This document shows positions 48,300-61,107 of a DNA stretch of 64,000 bases, one piece after another. Both the position numbers and the translations under genes were made by a program. Position 1 is the first letter of the stretch. Every line of letters starts with the position of its first letter. The DNA lies in contig OY728122.1 in the NCBI GenBank assembly GCA_963277665.1, positions 1,980,538,883 to 1,980,602,882 of the forward strand, read 5' to 3'. A model generated the notes under the pieces. It did not search any database. It worked only from the letters and a program-made list of their open reading frames with translations, and was not told the origin of the DNA. This stretch comes from Viscum album. Taxonomy: Eukaryota; Streptophyta; Magnoliopsida; Santalales; Viscaceae.

Positions 48300-51200
48300 T
48301 ACACCAATACCAACTATAAACATACATATTTTTTGATATAAGGTTAAATATTTTTAAATTAACACTCAATGAATAATATAATAATCAAAAATAGAATTAG
48401 AGTGGTTTAGGGTCTTTGGAGTCTAGATACAAAATTTTCATATTCCATTAATGATATTCAGCATCTCCCACAATGATCAACCCACATTGTAATCTTTTTG
48501 GTCATAACCCATAGAAAAACACCCTTCACATCCTTATAAGGGGAAATAATTGAAATAGTGACATTGAATCCTAGTCTAGGAAAATTAGTGACATAGTAAT
48601 TTATTATGAAATCATAAGATAAGAATTATATTTTGATCATAACATATAAAATTCATTACCAATTTATCTTGATTCATACTCCTACAAAATGGAATAAAAC
48701 TATATCATTTTAAAGGAAAGAATTAAAATATTTAGAAGTATTAATTTATCAATAATTCATGATGAGTTAATACGATAAGAATAAAATCACATCATAAAAC
48801 TATGGAACAATCATATACAGTTAAAGTAAATCATATTTCATGGTTACCTACCAATACCCTCATATCATAGTGAATCAGGCATCAAAACATATTTCATATA
48901 TTTTAACAGATCAGATAGAACCACCATTTTCCCATATCATTTCAGATCAAGAATCACAACATATTTCTCATAGTGGATTAGGTATCTCTATATGTTTCCC
49001 ATAGTGGTGTAAGAACATCAACTAGTTTCCTATAATTATCTCATGAGATATAAATCATTACCCAGTGTATATACAGACTATAATTATAGGCCCACCAATT
49101 AGTTAATGAAAACAACACATATGTGTACCATATTATCATAAAATAGTCATCATATCATTAATACATAACCCATTAAAAGGAAATGTTTTTAATTAAAATA
49201 TCATCACATTATAACCCCCCAAAATTCAATGGGTTTTATAAAAATAATATTATCACAATATTAAACCATATTTAGAGTGATTAATGAGGGTATAATTGGA
49301 TCAAATTAGTAGTAATTCATAATTACCATCAAACATTTTATCATAAATAGAAATTACTTTTAAGAATATCATATATATTTCTGGATAAAAATACAATATT
49401 TATTTGGAAATTAATTTTTTAAAAAACCCTAATTTAATAACTATTTTGTGGATAATTTATTTCTATTGAATCGTCGATATTTATAGAGGATGCTTAAAAT
49501 AATTTTTCGTTCCTAATAGTTTGAAACTCTATAAATTTTTTTTATTTTAAAACAATGATTCATGTTATATAGTTTTTTTCAAAAGTCAAAATAAACATGT
49601 TAATAAAATGAAAATAAGTTTGTTTTTATTATTTATTAAAAACACTAAAACTTCTATAAAAATGATTTTACAAATTAATACGATATGAGTAAAACATTCT
49701 TCCAAACATCCCAAAGAAAACATGGACATGGAATAAAAATATTCTTGAGTAAAGTTTAAATAATTTCATATTGTCTTTAAAAACCTTTTTTAGAGACATT
49801 AAGTACCATAGAATAAAAAATGGTAGAAATACATGAAAATACCATAAACCCCTATATGAGAATAAACATAATGGGTTTAATTAAAAGGGGGTTATATTTT
49901 TTTCTCAATTGATGTTCAAGCATAGAAAATCACGACTGAAATGGGATTGAAATATAAATCCCTTACCACATTGCTATCATCTAAATCATTATATCTAAAA
50001 AAGAAAAACATAAAAATAAACATTAAATACAGGGAATGTAACTAGATTAGTAATATAATATAATAAATGGGTTATATATATTAATTAATGAATATTTAAA
50101 CAAATACTTAAGAGGGGGTGAATTGAGTAAATTTAAATTTACTCTCTTAACACCACCCCTATTTACAATTTATAGGTTATGATATTTTTAATAAAAACAA
50201 AAGTAGACAATAAAAAATTAAAAAAATATTTTCCATTTGATATTTTTATTAGTTTTGGGAATAGATATCCCCTAATACACTTTAATAATAATAAAAACTA
50301 TAGCTTGGTGATTTTCACTTATTACAGTACATTTCAAAATGACTTCACAACTAAGTGAAATCAGTTGTTACTTTGTAGAAAACTATGATATTTTTCCAAG
50401 ATCATAGATGAATTTAAAAAACAACATCCAGTATCACTCAGTACAAGGATTTGTCACTTTATTTTATAATAAAAAATAATCATTTTTTAAAAATTCATAA
50501 TGGTATTTTAAAATGAAACTGAATTTAGAAAAAGAAGCCACTAGATAAACTCCATATCATATAATAGAATCTATGTAGGTTCTTCGTTACAAAGTGATAT
50601 TCTTTTATTAATATAAAATTTAGAGAATATTTCTGTTATGTGTATATTATGTTTTAAGAACCTAATATTATTTATTATATATTTACACATATTTATTACA
50701 TGCAAGGGGGAAATAACTGCTTAAGTCTCTTCATATGAATTAGACCTAATCACAATTGATAAATATAAAATTAGATCAGATAATTCATTTGAAAAATTGA
50801 AGTGATAAGCTCTTAATAAAATTTTTAAATTATTTGAAAATATAAAATTAACATCTTTCATAAATATGATATAAATATTTTTAGAGGATCATTCAATTCC
50901 TTGAAAATACGTTCTTCATCTCAATTCGTCATTCCTAATCTGAGAAACTTTTTTTCAGAAGATTTTAAAGGAATAAATTTACTTAAGAAAAATTTACATC
51001 AATTGAATATATTTTTATCATAATTAAAAATTTTATAACATAATAAATGTAATAAAAAAATTGATGAATTATATACTTATAAGATAATTTACCGTCCATT
51101 ATGGTATGAAAAAAATCTTTTATATTATAATTCTACCTCATCATAGATAAATATTATAGATTTATTATTGGAATAAGATAAAAACAATTAATATTATAAT

Positions 51201-54033
51201 TTCTAATTTTAAAAAGATAGATGACTTCAAGAAAATTAATGATGTCTGTAAGATATTTCTTTTATGAATATTGCCTTTGTAAGATAAAATTCTAACAGCT
51301 TATCTATCTAACATTTCATTCTGACCTTAAAAACATTATAAGAAAAATTATCAACATTCTAAGATAATATACATTAACAATAATATGGTCTTAAACTGTA
51401 AGCATTTCTTAAGATTTTTTTTGTTTTTCATGAGATTTTAGTAAAAGTATGAAATCATATTTTTAAGAGAAATTGTTTACAAGTGAGAGAATATTGTCAA
51501 GTAATATAAATAACACTGAATAAATTGTATTCCATCATCTAAAAAAAATTTCTTTATTATTGAAGGTTAAATGATATTTTATCATTATTCTTGAAGGATA
51601 AATTCCATTATAATTAATTCATTAAAAAATTAACAATTAATAAGAATATTGTGATATAAAATTATGAAAAAACAAATATAAACTTGTTATTAAATAATAA
51701 GGTATTTTTTTAATCTTCAAAACTTATAAAAAATAGTGATATATTGGAAGAAAATAATTAAGTCCAAAAAATGTATGCATAAAAAACCTTAATAGGTGTA
51801 TAAACTAAAAAATGACTTAATGAAACAATATTGAGATGAAGAACACTTACCACATTGGTAACATCATAATGAAGAAAATCATGAAAGAGGGACGAGTATT
51901 TGTTTTTTTAAATCCCCTTATTTGAATGAAAATTGATATTAAAAACATTCATCTGATTTGTATACATAACATGAAGGAAATAAATATTTAATATGGCATA
52001 TGCAAAATATAAAAATATTGATATAGTTAATACCTTTACCTCATGTTTTACATTCATTATATGTACTCTAAGCTACATGTTGTTGAGAAACCACTTTTGG
52101 ATTACACATTATTCCCATAAAGGATGGTGTTTTAGAATAACTAAAACATCTTGGAAGGAGGGAAGTAAGCTCAGAATGTATGATGATTGGGATTGGCCGA
52201 GATATATGGTTCATGAAGTGTATATAAGTGAGGAGATATTGTATCCATTTAAAGGGCAGGTAAATGAAACAAATTGATTTACATAAATGATTAAAATATA
52301 TATACGTCCTGATCATTTCAACTGGATCCAAGGAACCCAGAAAAAGTTTATTAAGTCATTTGATCAGTCAAAGCTCAAAAAATAACATTTGGCATTTTTT
52401 GGGAGATATGAAGCCTTACCACTAAGTTAAATGAATTTAAACAAATTTTAACCTTAACCAATATGAATCAACATTTTTAATATGATAACACAATTTTATA
52501 ATAAAAATTTAATTAGGAATTATATTTTTTGGATATAATCACAAAATATTTAGTATCAATTTTATAATAATAAATTTTATTAGGAGGTGAAAATTAATTT
52601 CAACTAATGAAGACAAACTTCATAAAATATAATTTTTTTAAAATATTGTTTAGTATAAAAATCATTTTATCTTGAAATAATGAAATAAACTCATTTTTAA
52701 TAGTTATTTTTTAAAATAATAAAATTTATGTGGTTTTTATACTCTTATGTAATTCCAAAAGAAAATGTAATTTCCAACTATTCTTTTTAATGAAAATACT
52801 ATGAATACATTTTAATGTAAATAAATTATATATTGATATCACAAAAGTCAATATTAGACTCCAAATTTAGAAATATAATTTAGAAATACATTATTTAACT
52901 CTTAATTAATACCTTTGGTCATAAAACACTCATATAATAAAATTAATGACTGTTTTTGTGTTATTTTAAAGTCATACCACATAGTATTAACCTTGGTTTA
53001 CCCCATTGTACCCATTACCAAGGAGCCTATGTGTACCAGGGTTACTACTCAAAATGTCTAAAAATAAGATGGTAATATGTTAAAAAAATTACTGAATTAT
53101 TCCAACAAAATTGAATCCATTTTTTCAAATTAATTTTTTATTTGTGATAGAATTAATTAAAATATAAACCCACAACATGTGATGAAAATTGATTTTATAG
53201 AAAAAATAATTTTTCAACCCCAATATGATCATGTAATAACATTAAGATTATTAAAAATAATTATAATAAATTAAATTAAAATATATACATCCTTAATAAA
53301 TAAATTTATTTTAAATAATTCATTATTAATGACTATTTTATTAAAATAAGATGGAAAAATTATACGCACTTAAATACAGTTTTATAAAAAATACATTTTA
53401 TTCATAAGATTAATCATTGACCTAAATCAAACTTGATTTTTTGGTATGGAAATATATAGTGATTTTTAACTAAAATAAATTTTATATTTTAATTAAACCA
53501 AAATTAAATTTTATTAAAATTTAAATTACTTTATTTTTTGAATTGAAATGAATGTTTATCAAAAGGATGAATTTTTAAATATTCATTGAAAAATAAATCA
53601 TTTTTAAAAAATATGAAAATATTATCAGAAGATAACTTTTATATTCTTAAAAATACTACATACTATTTTCGAATGAAAATTGTAAATGTGGTACGAATTA
53701 ATTATAATATTCATGCCCAAAATATTATAGAACAAATTTTTATGAAAACATATTCTGGATACCTATAATTATTTTTGGAGAAGTGAGTACATATTTATTA
53801 AATATTAATAAATTTATTTTCAATAAATAAAACCGTTTTAAATATTTTTTTATAATTTGATTATTATTTTTACACCCTTAACAAAAACTACTATGTTATA
53901 ATTATCATATTTAAATAATAATATTTTAATAGTATATCATTGTTCATTTCAACATGGTGCGGTCTGTAACTTTATCCATAAATGATATAAAATTTACATA
54001 AATATAAATATTTATAAAATCATGTTTTTCACA
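48300..54033 (-). repeat. Second E3-family LTR (minus sense), interrupted, about 5.7 kb
   Basis: On the minus strand it begins TGTGAAAAACATG at 54033, directly after TTAAGGGG, a polypurine tract. It is collinear with 41600-45984 but carries extra sequence, probably about 50.1-51.8 kb. The minus TTGGTATAAG near 48241 could be a decayed PBS just left of it. The AT-rich open frames at 51993-52277, 52068-52331 and 53586-53768 are in LTR text and not genes. Confidence 0.6.
50104..51835. mobile_element. Probable insertion in the second E3 LTR
   Basis: This stretch has no partner in the sister LTR, while sequence on both sides does. Its left part starts with an AGAGGGGGTGAATTGAG segment and a perfect 20-bp palindrome. 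Neither terminal repeats nor a target duplication could be fixed, so the edges are approximate and the class unknown. Confidence 0.35.
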
Positions 54034-54041
54034 CCCCTTAA
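54034..54041 (-). other. Polypurine tract on the outer side of the second E3 LTR
   Basis: On the minus strand the sequence reads TTAAGGGG and then the LTR start TGTGAAAAAC. A PPT here means the LTR was a 3' LTR for an internal region lying to its right. Confidence 0.6.
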
Positions 54042-55131
54042 TAATGTAATCAATTATTTAACTTCTAATGAAAACCATCATATTTTTTTGCATGATAGGA
54101 TTCACAAAATATTCAACATTTTTAGAAAAATACTGATAATTAATCCTAAGATAATTTTTATGAGTTGATTCCAAATATTATATCCATTTTTCAAAAAATA
54201 TTATAGGTAAGTAAAATTTATTATTTAAATAAACTCATTATATGTTAATAAATTTAATTTATGGAATGATTAAATTTTCAAATAGATTGAAAATTTTCAT
54301 ATGGATTAATATTTTTTTCCATATATATAATAGTATATATAGTTTTATGAATCCAATTTTCAATGTGAGATTTAATTTAATATTTTTAAAATTATCATTA
54401 AAAGATAATTTATTGATGATAATGCATATATATTTTCTATGAAAAATATAATTATGATTTCATTATGTCAACATTTATTTTATCGTATCATACAATTTTC
54501 TTTAATTATCTTATAATAAAAATCATTATATTATATCAGATATATCATCTTATAATTCCATAATATGTTTTATTATTCCATAAATTTGGAGTAATATTCC
54601 AACATTTTTGTAATAGTCAGATCTAAAATGTTATATTTTTGTTGGGAAAAAGTCAAATAATCATAGTCATATTTCCCATTACACCCCATATATAGTACAA
54701 TATTCTAATACCTTTTTATTCACTACTTCTTCGGAAAGGGATGATACTTCCCATAATAATGTATATCATATTCATAATGCTTCACTTTTTTTGTTATAGC
54801 CATTATGGTAGGAGTTATCATTTTGGTAGAATTTGGGCCTATGATATTTATATTAGTGTGTGAATTTTTTTTCCTCTACTCACCATATATTTGTAAAATA
54901 TATTATAATCAAAATAATTTTTCATGTTGTGTAATTTTCCTATAACATGTAAAATCATTTTTATGTGAATTTATTGTAAAAAATAATAAAAGCTTCATAA
55001 TAACTAATAAATTATTTTAAAAATAGATAGGATTTTCTGGATGTTTCATTATTCCTCAATTAAGAAAATATCCCCTTTTAAATGTCATCCAATACATTAA
55101 GGTGGAAAAAATTATGGAAATTTGTATTCAT
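54042..55131. other. AT-rich stretch, nothing recognised
   Basis: About 1.1 kb between the PPT and the integrase remnant, longer than the usual gap of about 150 bp. It may hold another insertion, but I see no landmark. The frame at 54242-54442 is chance. Confidence 0.4.
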
Positions 55132-56000
55132 TTAATATTTTGGTACGTATGTGGACTCATAATGTTTATGATTCTTCAATTGTAAATTTTCTGGGTGAGT
55201 TTCCTTAATGAACATAACATTTTCCAGGTAGTCTAAGATCGTCACCATCTTCTCTTTAATATAACCCAAATTTACCACCTTCTGATTTAATACATATAAA
55301 GGTTTTGGTATGTACATCCTCAATATGGATACATGGAACATGTCACATACATGGTACAAGATTCATTGGACTACAAGGTGATGGAAAATAATTCCAATTT
55401 GATAAAATATTTTTTTAGTGGCCAATATGTTATGGAATGTCATTCTCTCTTTTAAAACAATATGTATATTTTACATGAAAACATGTTAAGGATCACTTTG
55501 TCACCAACCAAAAACCGTTGTTATTGACTATGATTTTAATCATAACTCTTCTATCATCTTTCTTATGCATTGAAGTGTTACAGAATGGTCTTGAAATGAA
55601 ATGTCATTTTATCCACTAGTTCAATTCCCAATAGCTTCTATTATACGAAGAAATCCCAAAATAACATAGATCAACATTTAAATCCATATAGTGCACTATA
55701 AGAATCCATCTAAATCCTCTAGTGTAATATATTGTTATTATTGATATCAATAAATGGAATATGTTGTTCCAAACATGATTTGATGTCCACTGTGAAGGAT
55801 CTCATTATATCCTCATGTGTTGGGATTTCCAACTCATATTGGAATTTATTGTGATGGTGATATGCTATATTTAGGATAAACACTATTTTCTAGTCATTTT
55901 GGAGAATTATATAAATATTTTAAGAGTAATTTCATATCTCAATTTGAGATAATTGATAATATTGTTGTATGAATCCTCACCACCTCTATAATGTATATTA
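55132..56000 (-). pseudogene. E8 integrase remnant (core to C-terminal end)
   Basis: On the minus strand, across frames, EVVRIHTTILSIISN (near 55985) matches the EVVRLHGVPLSIVSD core segment of E1. MRSFTVDIKSCLEQHIPFID matches the DFGG-HIPLV region, and SYSALYGFKC matches EALYGRKCRS. FLVGDKVILNMF is the C-terminal domain, and CDMFHVSILRMYI (about 55305-55345) the HDVFHVSxLRKY motif; the end near 55132 lies in the chromodomain-like tail. Stops are frequent. It belongs to an element whose 3' LTR is probably 48300-54033. Confidence 0.75.
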
Positions 56001-56399
56001 TACCATGTTGATTGAGTTAAACTTCCTCATGAATGGTAATATAGTTAAAATTCATCTTAAGTGACTATACTACTTATAATATTTCAATTTTTGTTTTATT
56101 TTTTTCGATGTCCCGTGAAAAAGACATTAGTATGTTCTCTAATTTTTATGAAGGTATATGTAATGTATACATAATCCACATGGGATTTTTTGTTGATCCC
56201 ACTTATTGAAAGAGTAATAAAAGTGATTTATATCCTATTATTTATCTCATATAATCATCCCACAAATAGATTCTCATAGGTTTTGATACATATTCATTGT
56301 CTATGGGTAGATCAATAATTCTGAGATGTGTGCATAATTCAATACCTCCTTCTTTATCTCAGGCTTTGATGGTACAAATATTTCTATCTGAAATAAAAA
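56001..56399 (-). other. AT-rich edge before the LINE
   Basis: This is probably more of the E8 integrase upstream part on the minus strand, too decayed to read. GC content rises sharply near 56400, where LINE text starts. No LINE 5' UTR is recognisable, so the LINE may be 5'-truncated. Confidence 0.4.
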
Positions 56400-56429
56400 A
56401 ATTCCTTCACCATATGGACTCTTGTGTCT

Positions 56430-57543
56430 TGGTTTGGCGTGGAGAAACCCTCTCTGAATGTCTTCAAGCGTTTTGTGGATTCCTGGGGGTCGCAGGGGGA
56501 TGCTCACATCTCGGTGTTGCACAGATGCTCTTTCTGTTTAATGTTGTCTTCGGAGGAAGATTTCATCCAGGCCTAGTGCCATTCTCCAAGGTCCATGGTT
56601 CATTGGCGTTTCAACTATTCTAAGTGGTCGATGGAGGCTCACAAGGGAAAGGAAAACTCTTATGCTACGGTTTGGGTAAGTCTACCAGGTCTTCCTCTCC
56701 CTTTTCAGAATGGCGCTTTCTTGAAAGGTCATAGGGAATGCTCTGGGAGGCTTTCTTTTTTTGGATAAGCGTACTCGACGTTGTCAGGAGTCCCTAGTGG
56801 AATAGATCTGCATGGAACTGGACCTCACCTTGCCGGTTCCAGAGAAGATTTCTATTCAAGTGCCGGAGTCAGTGGTCTGGGACCAGGATGTAGTGTACGC
56901 GGTGTTCCCCAGGTTCGGTTCATCTTGTCTCATGTAGGGTCACTCTCTACCGATGTGCCGGAGAAGATACCCTGGAGGGCGCCATCGGGCTGAAGTTGGT
57001 TCCAAGTTCCCCGCTATACCTTCTCCATCTCATAAAGGTGTGCTCGCTCCTTCGAGATTGATCAGGCACTCTGGTCTATCCTGTGGATTCGCGGTAGAAC
57101 AGACTTTCTTATCGCCAGGATCTTTTGAGGGGGGCATTATAGGTTCTATTAGATGGGATGTATCCCCATGCTCTTTATCAAGCTCCCATCAGAAACCCTT
57201 AGAGGACCATGACGAGATGTACTATCCGGGGAAGCAAAAGACAGGTGGTTTCCTGGACTTCCTTCTGAGGGTGCCCAGGAGCATCATCCCTAATTGGCAG
57301 CTGCCGGTTTCAACCATGTCTTCCAGGGAAAGTGTTGTCTGTCAAGACAAGAAGGCCGGAGTTCGAGGTGACTACCCTATCATGGTGGAGTGGCAGAAAG
57401 ACACTAGGCTGCTGCCTCCTTTTGTTCAAAGTATGCGTGCAATCTCTTCCGGTGTACGTCCTTCCCCGGGGGAAGGCCCTACGTTTAGTAGCGAAGGTCA
57501 TGGGGCTGGGAACTCACCCAAGGAGAAGGTCCTTGCAGGGTAG
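56430..57543 (+). pseudogene. LINE ORF1: DUF4283 domain and zinc knuckle (broken)
   Basis: From about 56437 one frame reads EKPSLNVFKRFV, LMLSSEEDFIQA, HWRFNYSKWS and TVWVSLPGLPLPF, the RNA-binding DUF4283 domain of plant LINE ORF1. After a frameshift near 56725 it continues IGNALGGFLFLDKRTRR, LDLTLPVPEKISIQVPE and VVYAVFPRF, then a CCHC-like knuckle near 56925 (S-S-C-L-M-stop-G-H-S-L-P-M-C, with the first Cys changed). The tail (56953-57543 as an open frame) is poorly conserved. ORF1 proteins bind LINE RNA. Stops near 56572, 56800 and 56935 inactivate it. Confidence 0.85.
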
Positions 57544-57756
57544 GTGTCCCCGGACAAGGGCTCTATTAAGGTTGTGAGTGAATTCCTTCCTATGGACAAT
57601 CCCTCTCCTCCCGTTCCACCCCCCAGTTAGTCCGGCCTCAAGCCCAGGAGTATGCACCCGGCAGATGGAGAAGAAAGTACAGGGAAGGGAGAACCCATTA
57701 TTCCCAACTGAACCGACCAATATACCTGGGGTCAAAGCCATGAAAGGGATGTTTTA

Positions 57757-58067
57757 ATGATTCCCATTATGATTTGGAATTCCCTCGGTATAGGGGCTAG
57801 GGAGAAGACCGACTTTATTTCTTTGGAATTCAGAAACCACAGAATCAAGGTGGTAGCGATTATCGAGCATAAGCAGAATATTGCCAAAATTCATGACTTT
57901 ACTCGCAAGTTAAGAATATATGTGTCCATGCATGCGGCCCTGAATAACAACCACATATAGCTATTCTGGAAGAGGGATGTTTCAGTGGAGATGATGCAGG
58001 CCGGGGATCAGCATATCACGGAAAAGGTGTTAAGTGATAGAGAAGAGTTGTATTTTTCATTTATCTA
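57757..58067 (+). pseudogene. LINE ORF2 endonuclease, N-terminal piece
   Basis: MIPIMIWNSLGIGAREKTDF starts at 57757 and is the usual N-terminus of plant L1 ORF2, with the W-N-x-x-G-I-G motif of APE-type endonucleases. VVAIIEHKQN carries the metal-binding Glu. The text stays recognisable up to EELYFSFI at 58065, where E7 begins. One TAG at 57958-57960 (HI-stop-LFW) interrupts it where Trp or Gln is expected. Confidence 0.9.
58063..58067. other. Target-site duplication ATCTA, left of E7
   Basis: ATCTA occurs at both edges of E7 (partner 63347-63351). In the uninterrupted LINE it would encode the Ile-Tyr of the endonuclease once. Confidence 0.85.
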
Positions 58068-58558
58068 ATATTTCTGATTCTTTTTCTGGGGTGTGCGCAT
58101 CCGTCTGTGGAGGACGCGCTGCTGTTTCCCTGCATTCTCACTTTCCAAAGGCGGGCAGCATTCCCTCCTTGTTCAGGGACGTTCTCTCCTTGATCAAAAT
58201 GGGATAATGGGATGTCGGTTCTTCCTTCCGTGGATTCCTCCTCAGAACTCATCACCTAGTCCAGGTCTCCCTCATAGATTTAAGACTTTGTTCGTGAATC
58301 TCATTCCCGGTTCCATATCTTCATGGACACTGGTTAATTACACTACTTACTTCAAGACTTTCCATAGGGTCTTGACATGGTAGCGACCTTCGGTTGGAGT
58401 AGACGGCAACATCAGGTATGTCGGGGCATCTCTGGGTGCGTGGCCATAGGGGAACCTATATTCTTCCTCATAAGAGGGAATCTCAAGGGTGTAGAACCCA
58501 AGGAATCCCTCATCGGATGCGGGGAATCATACTCCATCTGATTTTTTCTTCATCTTCC

Positions 58559-58860
58559 CATGTTTATCATGGGGAATGCCACGAGTTTAACATCTTGCGG
58601 AGACAGTTACGCCAAAGGCGTGTCATCCAAGATTTTCCTTAGGTATCTCATGTTTATCACGAGGTAGGCCGTGAGTCTAATGTCTTGTGGAGACGGTTAC
58701 TCCAAATGCGTGTCATCCAAGGTTTTCCTCAGGAATCTCATGTTTATCACGAGGTAGGCCGTGATTTTAACGTCTTGCAGAGACGGTTACACCAAATGCG
58801 TGTCATCCGAGGTTTTCCTCGGGCATCTCATGTTTATCACGAGGTAGGCTGTGAGTTTAA
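58559..58860 (+). repeat. 90-bp tandem repeat in E7
   Basis: CATGTTTATCA starts at 58559, 58649, 58739 and 58829, exactly 90 bp apart. Three full units and a partial fourth are present. As 90 is 30 codons, one frame stays open through it (SHVYHEVG-type repeats), broken only by a TAG at 58640-58642 where sister units have CAG or CGG. Confidence 0.9.
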
Positions 58861-59399
58861 CATCTTACGGAGATGGAACGAGGGTTATCAGAATGTCCCA
58901 TAGAGATGGATCAGATTGGTATATCCCTATGAGAGAACACCTGGAAGGTTTACCAAGGGGATGGATCAGAACGCCCAATGAGGATGGATCTGAGGTGGTG
59001 CGCCCCATGGCGGGGAGATGTCACACCGTAATGGTTGATATGAACACCACTGAGGGCGGATCAGGGAGAGTGCACCCCAGAATGGGGGACACCAAGGTCT
59101 ACTATTGGCTGGGATATATCCTCATGAAGGTTTCCTACATACCATGTGTAAAAGAAAGGGACCAAAACCCATGTAGTTCTAAGGGGTGATGAATCGGGGT
59201 GTACACAAAGAACAACGACCCGAAGACATGTTGGGGCTTACACGTGGATAGCAGCCCAGGTACTGCTAGGAACAGTGAGGAGGGTGGATGTCATGATCCC
59301 ATCGGGATGTGGCATCCCAGGTAAGAATCGGGATGGATAATCGATGGATGAATGAGGTGAAGGGGGAATTAAATGGGACTATCGCAAGGGCAACAGTGA

Positions 59400-60930
59400 A
59401 GTTGGGCTTGAGCCTCAAAGAGAACTCCTATGTATCCCCGTGGTAGGGAATCAAAGTCCGCATAGTTTAGGATGGCGTTGTTGGACCGACATGAAGGTGG
59501 ACCTTGGTCCGATGGATGTTGGGCTTGAACCTCGTGAGGTCTCCTACGTACCATGCATTGACATGGATTAAAGTCCTCGTAGTTCAGGTGGGTGTGCTGG
59601 AGGACCGACGTGAAGATGGACCTTGGTCCGACGGGTGTCTTCGGCGAACCGATGTGAAGGTGGACCTTGGTCCGATGGGTGTCATCAGTGAACCGACTTG
59701 AAGGTGGACCTTGGTCCGATGGGCATCGTCAGTGAACAGATGTGAAGGTGAACCCGGGGGTCCACTGGTGGTGGGTTTGAACCTCGTGAAGGCTTCCTAC
59801 ACACCATGCCTTGAAATGGATCAATATCCCCGTAGTTCAGATGGAATGTGGAATATAGTTTACCGTCATGCGGGACGGGGGTGAACCGACGTGAGTGTGG
59901 TTGGGATGATCGGGTGATGGGCTTGAAACTTATGGAGGCTTCCTATGTACCATACCTTGACATGGATCAAATACCATGTAGTTCATAATGGTGTGTCAGA
60001 GAACCGACACGAGTGAGGAACTTGGTACATATGGTGGGGGGCTTACACACTAGGCTTCCCGGGTGTTTATGAACCGATGTGAAGAAGGTCGGAGTGACCA
60101 ACGGGTGGTGCGATTGGACCTTTGGGAGGCATCTTACGTACCATGCCATGACATGGATCAAAGACCTCGTAGTTCAAAGGGGATTCATCGGCGAACTGAC
60201 GTGAATTTGTACCCGGGGGTCCAGTAGTCGGGGGCTTGAACCTCATGAGGCTTCCTACGTACCATTCCTTGACATGGATCAAATTCCTCGTAGTTCAGGA
60301 TTAATGGTGGGTGTTGGCGAACCGACATGAATAAAGGACCTTGGTCTGATGGGATATGGGCTTGAACCTTAGGGAGGCTTCCTACATACCATGCCTTGAC
60401 ATGGATCAAAGTCCTCGTAGTTCGGGTTGGTCACAATGGATTTCCGTCGGACAGGAATGTAGTTTAACATCATACCGGACGAAGGTAGAACTCGACGTGA
60501 AGAAATTACAGGTGGTCTTGAACCTCATGGAGGCTTCCTATGTACCATGCCGTGACATGGATCAAAGACCTCGTAGTTCAAATGGATGTGCAGTTTAATG
60601 TCATGCGGGACAAGGACATACAGTTTAACATCATTCTGGAAGAGAGTATACAGTTTAACGTCATGCTGGACGAGGGAATTTCCATGGCTAATGCTCACTC
60701 TAAACCCATGTGAGTCATGCTCTGTGTGAGAAACAAGAGGCAGCAAGGACCTGATGATCACGCCCCAAAGGGTGCGTCCGTGAGAAGCGAAAAGGGGCTT
60801 ACGCGTTAGGCGGCCCATGGTGCTGGGACTTACTCCGGGATGGAGGCCCGAGGTAAAGGATGATGATAGTTTCAGGCTTGAGCCTTGAAAAGGCTTCCTA
60901 CGTATCCTCGTGGCATGGAATCAATGTCCG
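59400..60930 (+). repeat. Dispersed 70-75-bp repeat in E7, about nine copies
   Basis: Each copy starts GGGCTTGAACCT, then GAGGCTTCCTACGTACCATG, then GACATGGATCAAAG and ends CCTCGTAGTTCA. Copies begin near 59405, 59521, 59770, 59919, 60108, 60231, 60357, 60510 and 60870. Between them sits another motif, GAAGGTGGACCTTGGTCCGA, as a separate array of about 45 bp at 59485-59735. Short open frames on both strands here are by-products. Confidence 0.85.
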
Positions 60931-61107
60931 CGTAGTTCTTCTGATGACGGTTTACTGCTGATTGGGGGTTTCAACAGCTTACTGCTGGATTGGGTTATAA
61001 AGGTTTACCAATGGATGAGGATGTCAATAGCTTTTCGCTGAATGGGGATGCAACGGCTTAGCACTGGATTGGGTCACAACGTCTTACCATTGGATTGGGT
61101 CCTGACA

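Noticed and set aside
56953..57543. 196-codon frame as a possible separate gene
   Set aside because: It overlaps the end of LINE ORF1 after the zinc knuckle and fits the poorly conserved ORF1 tail, so I kept it within ORF1.
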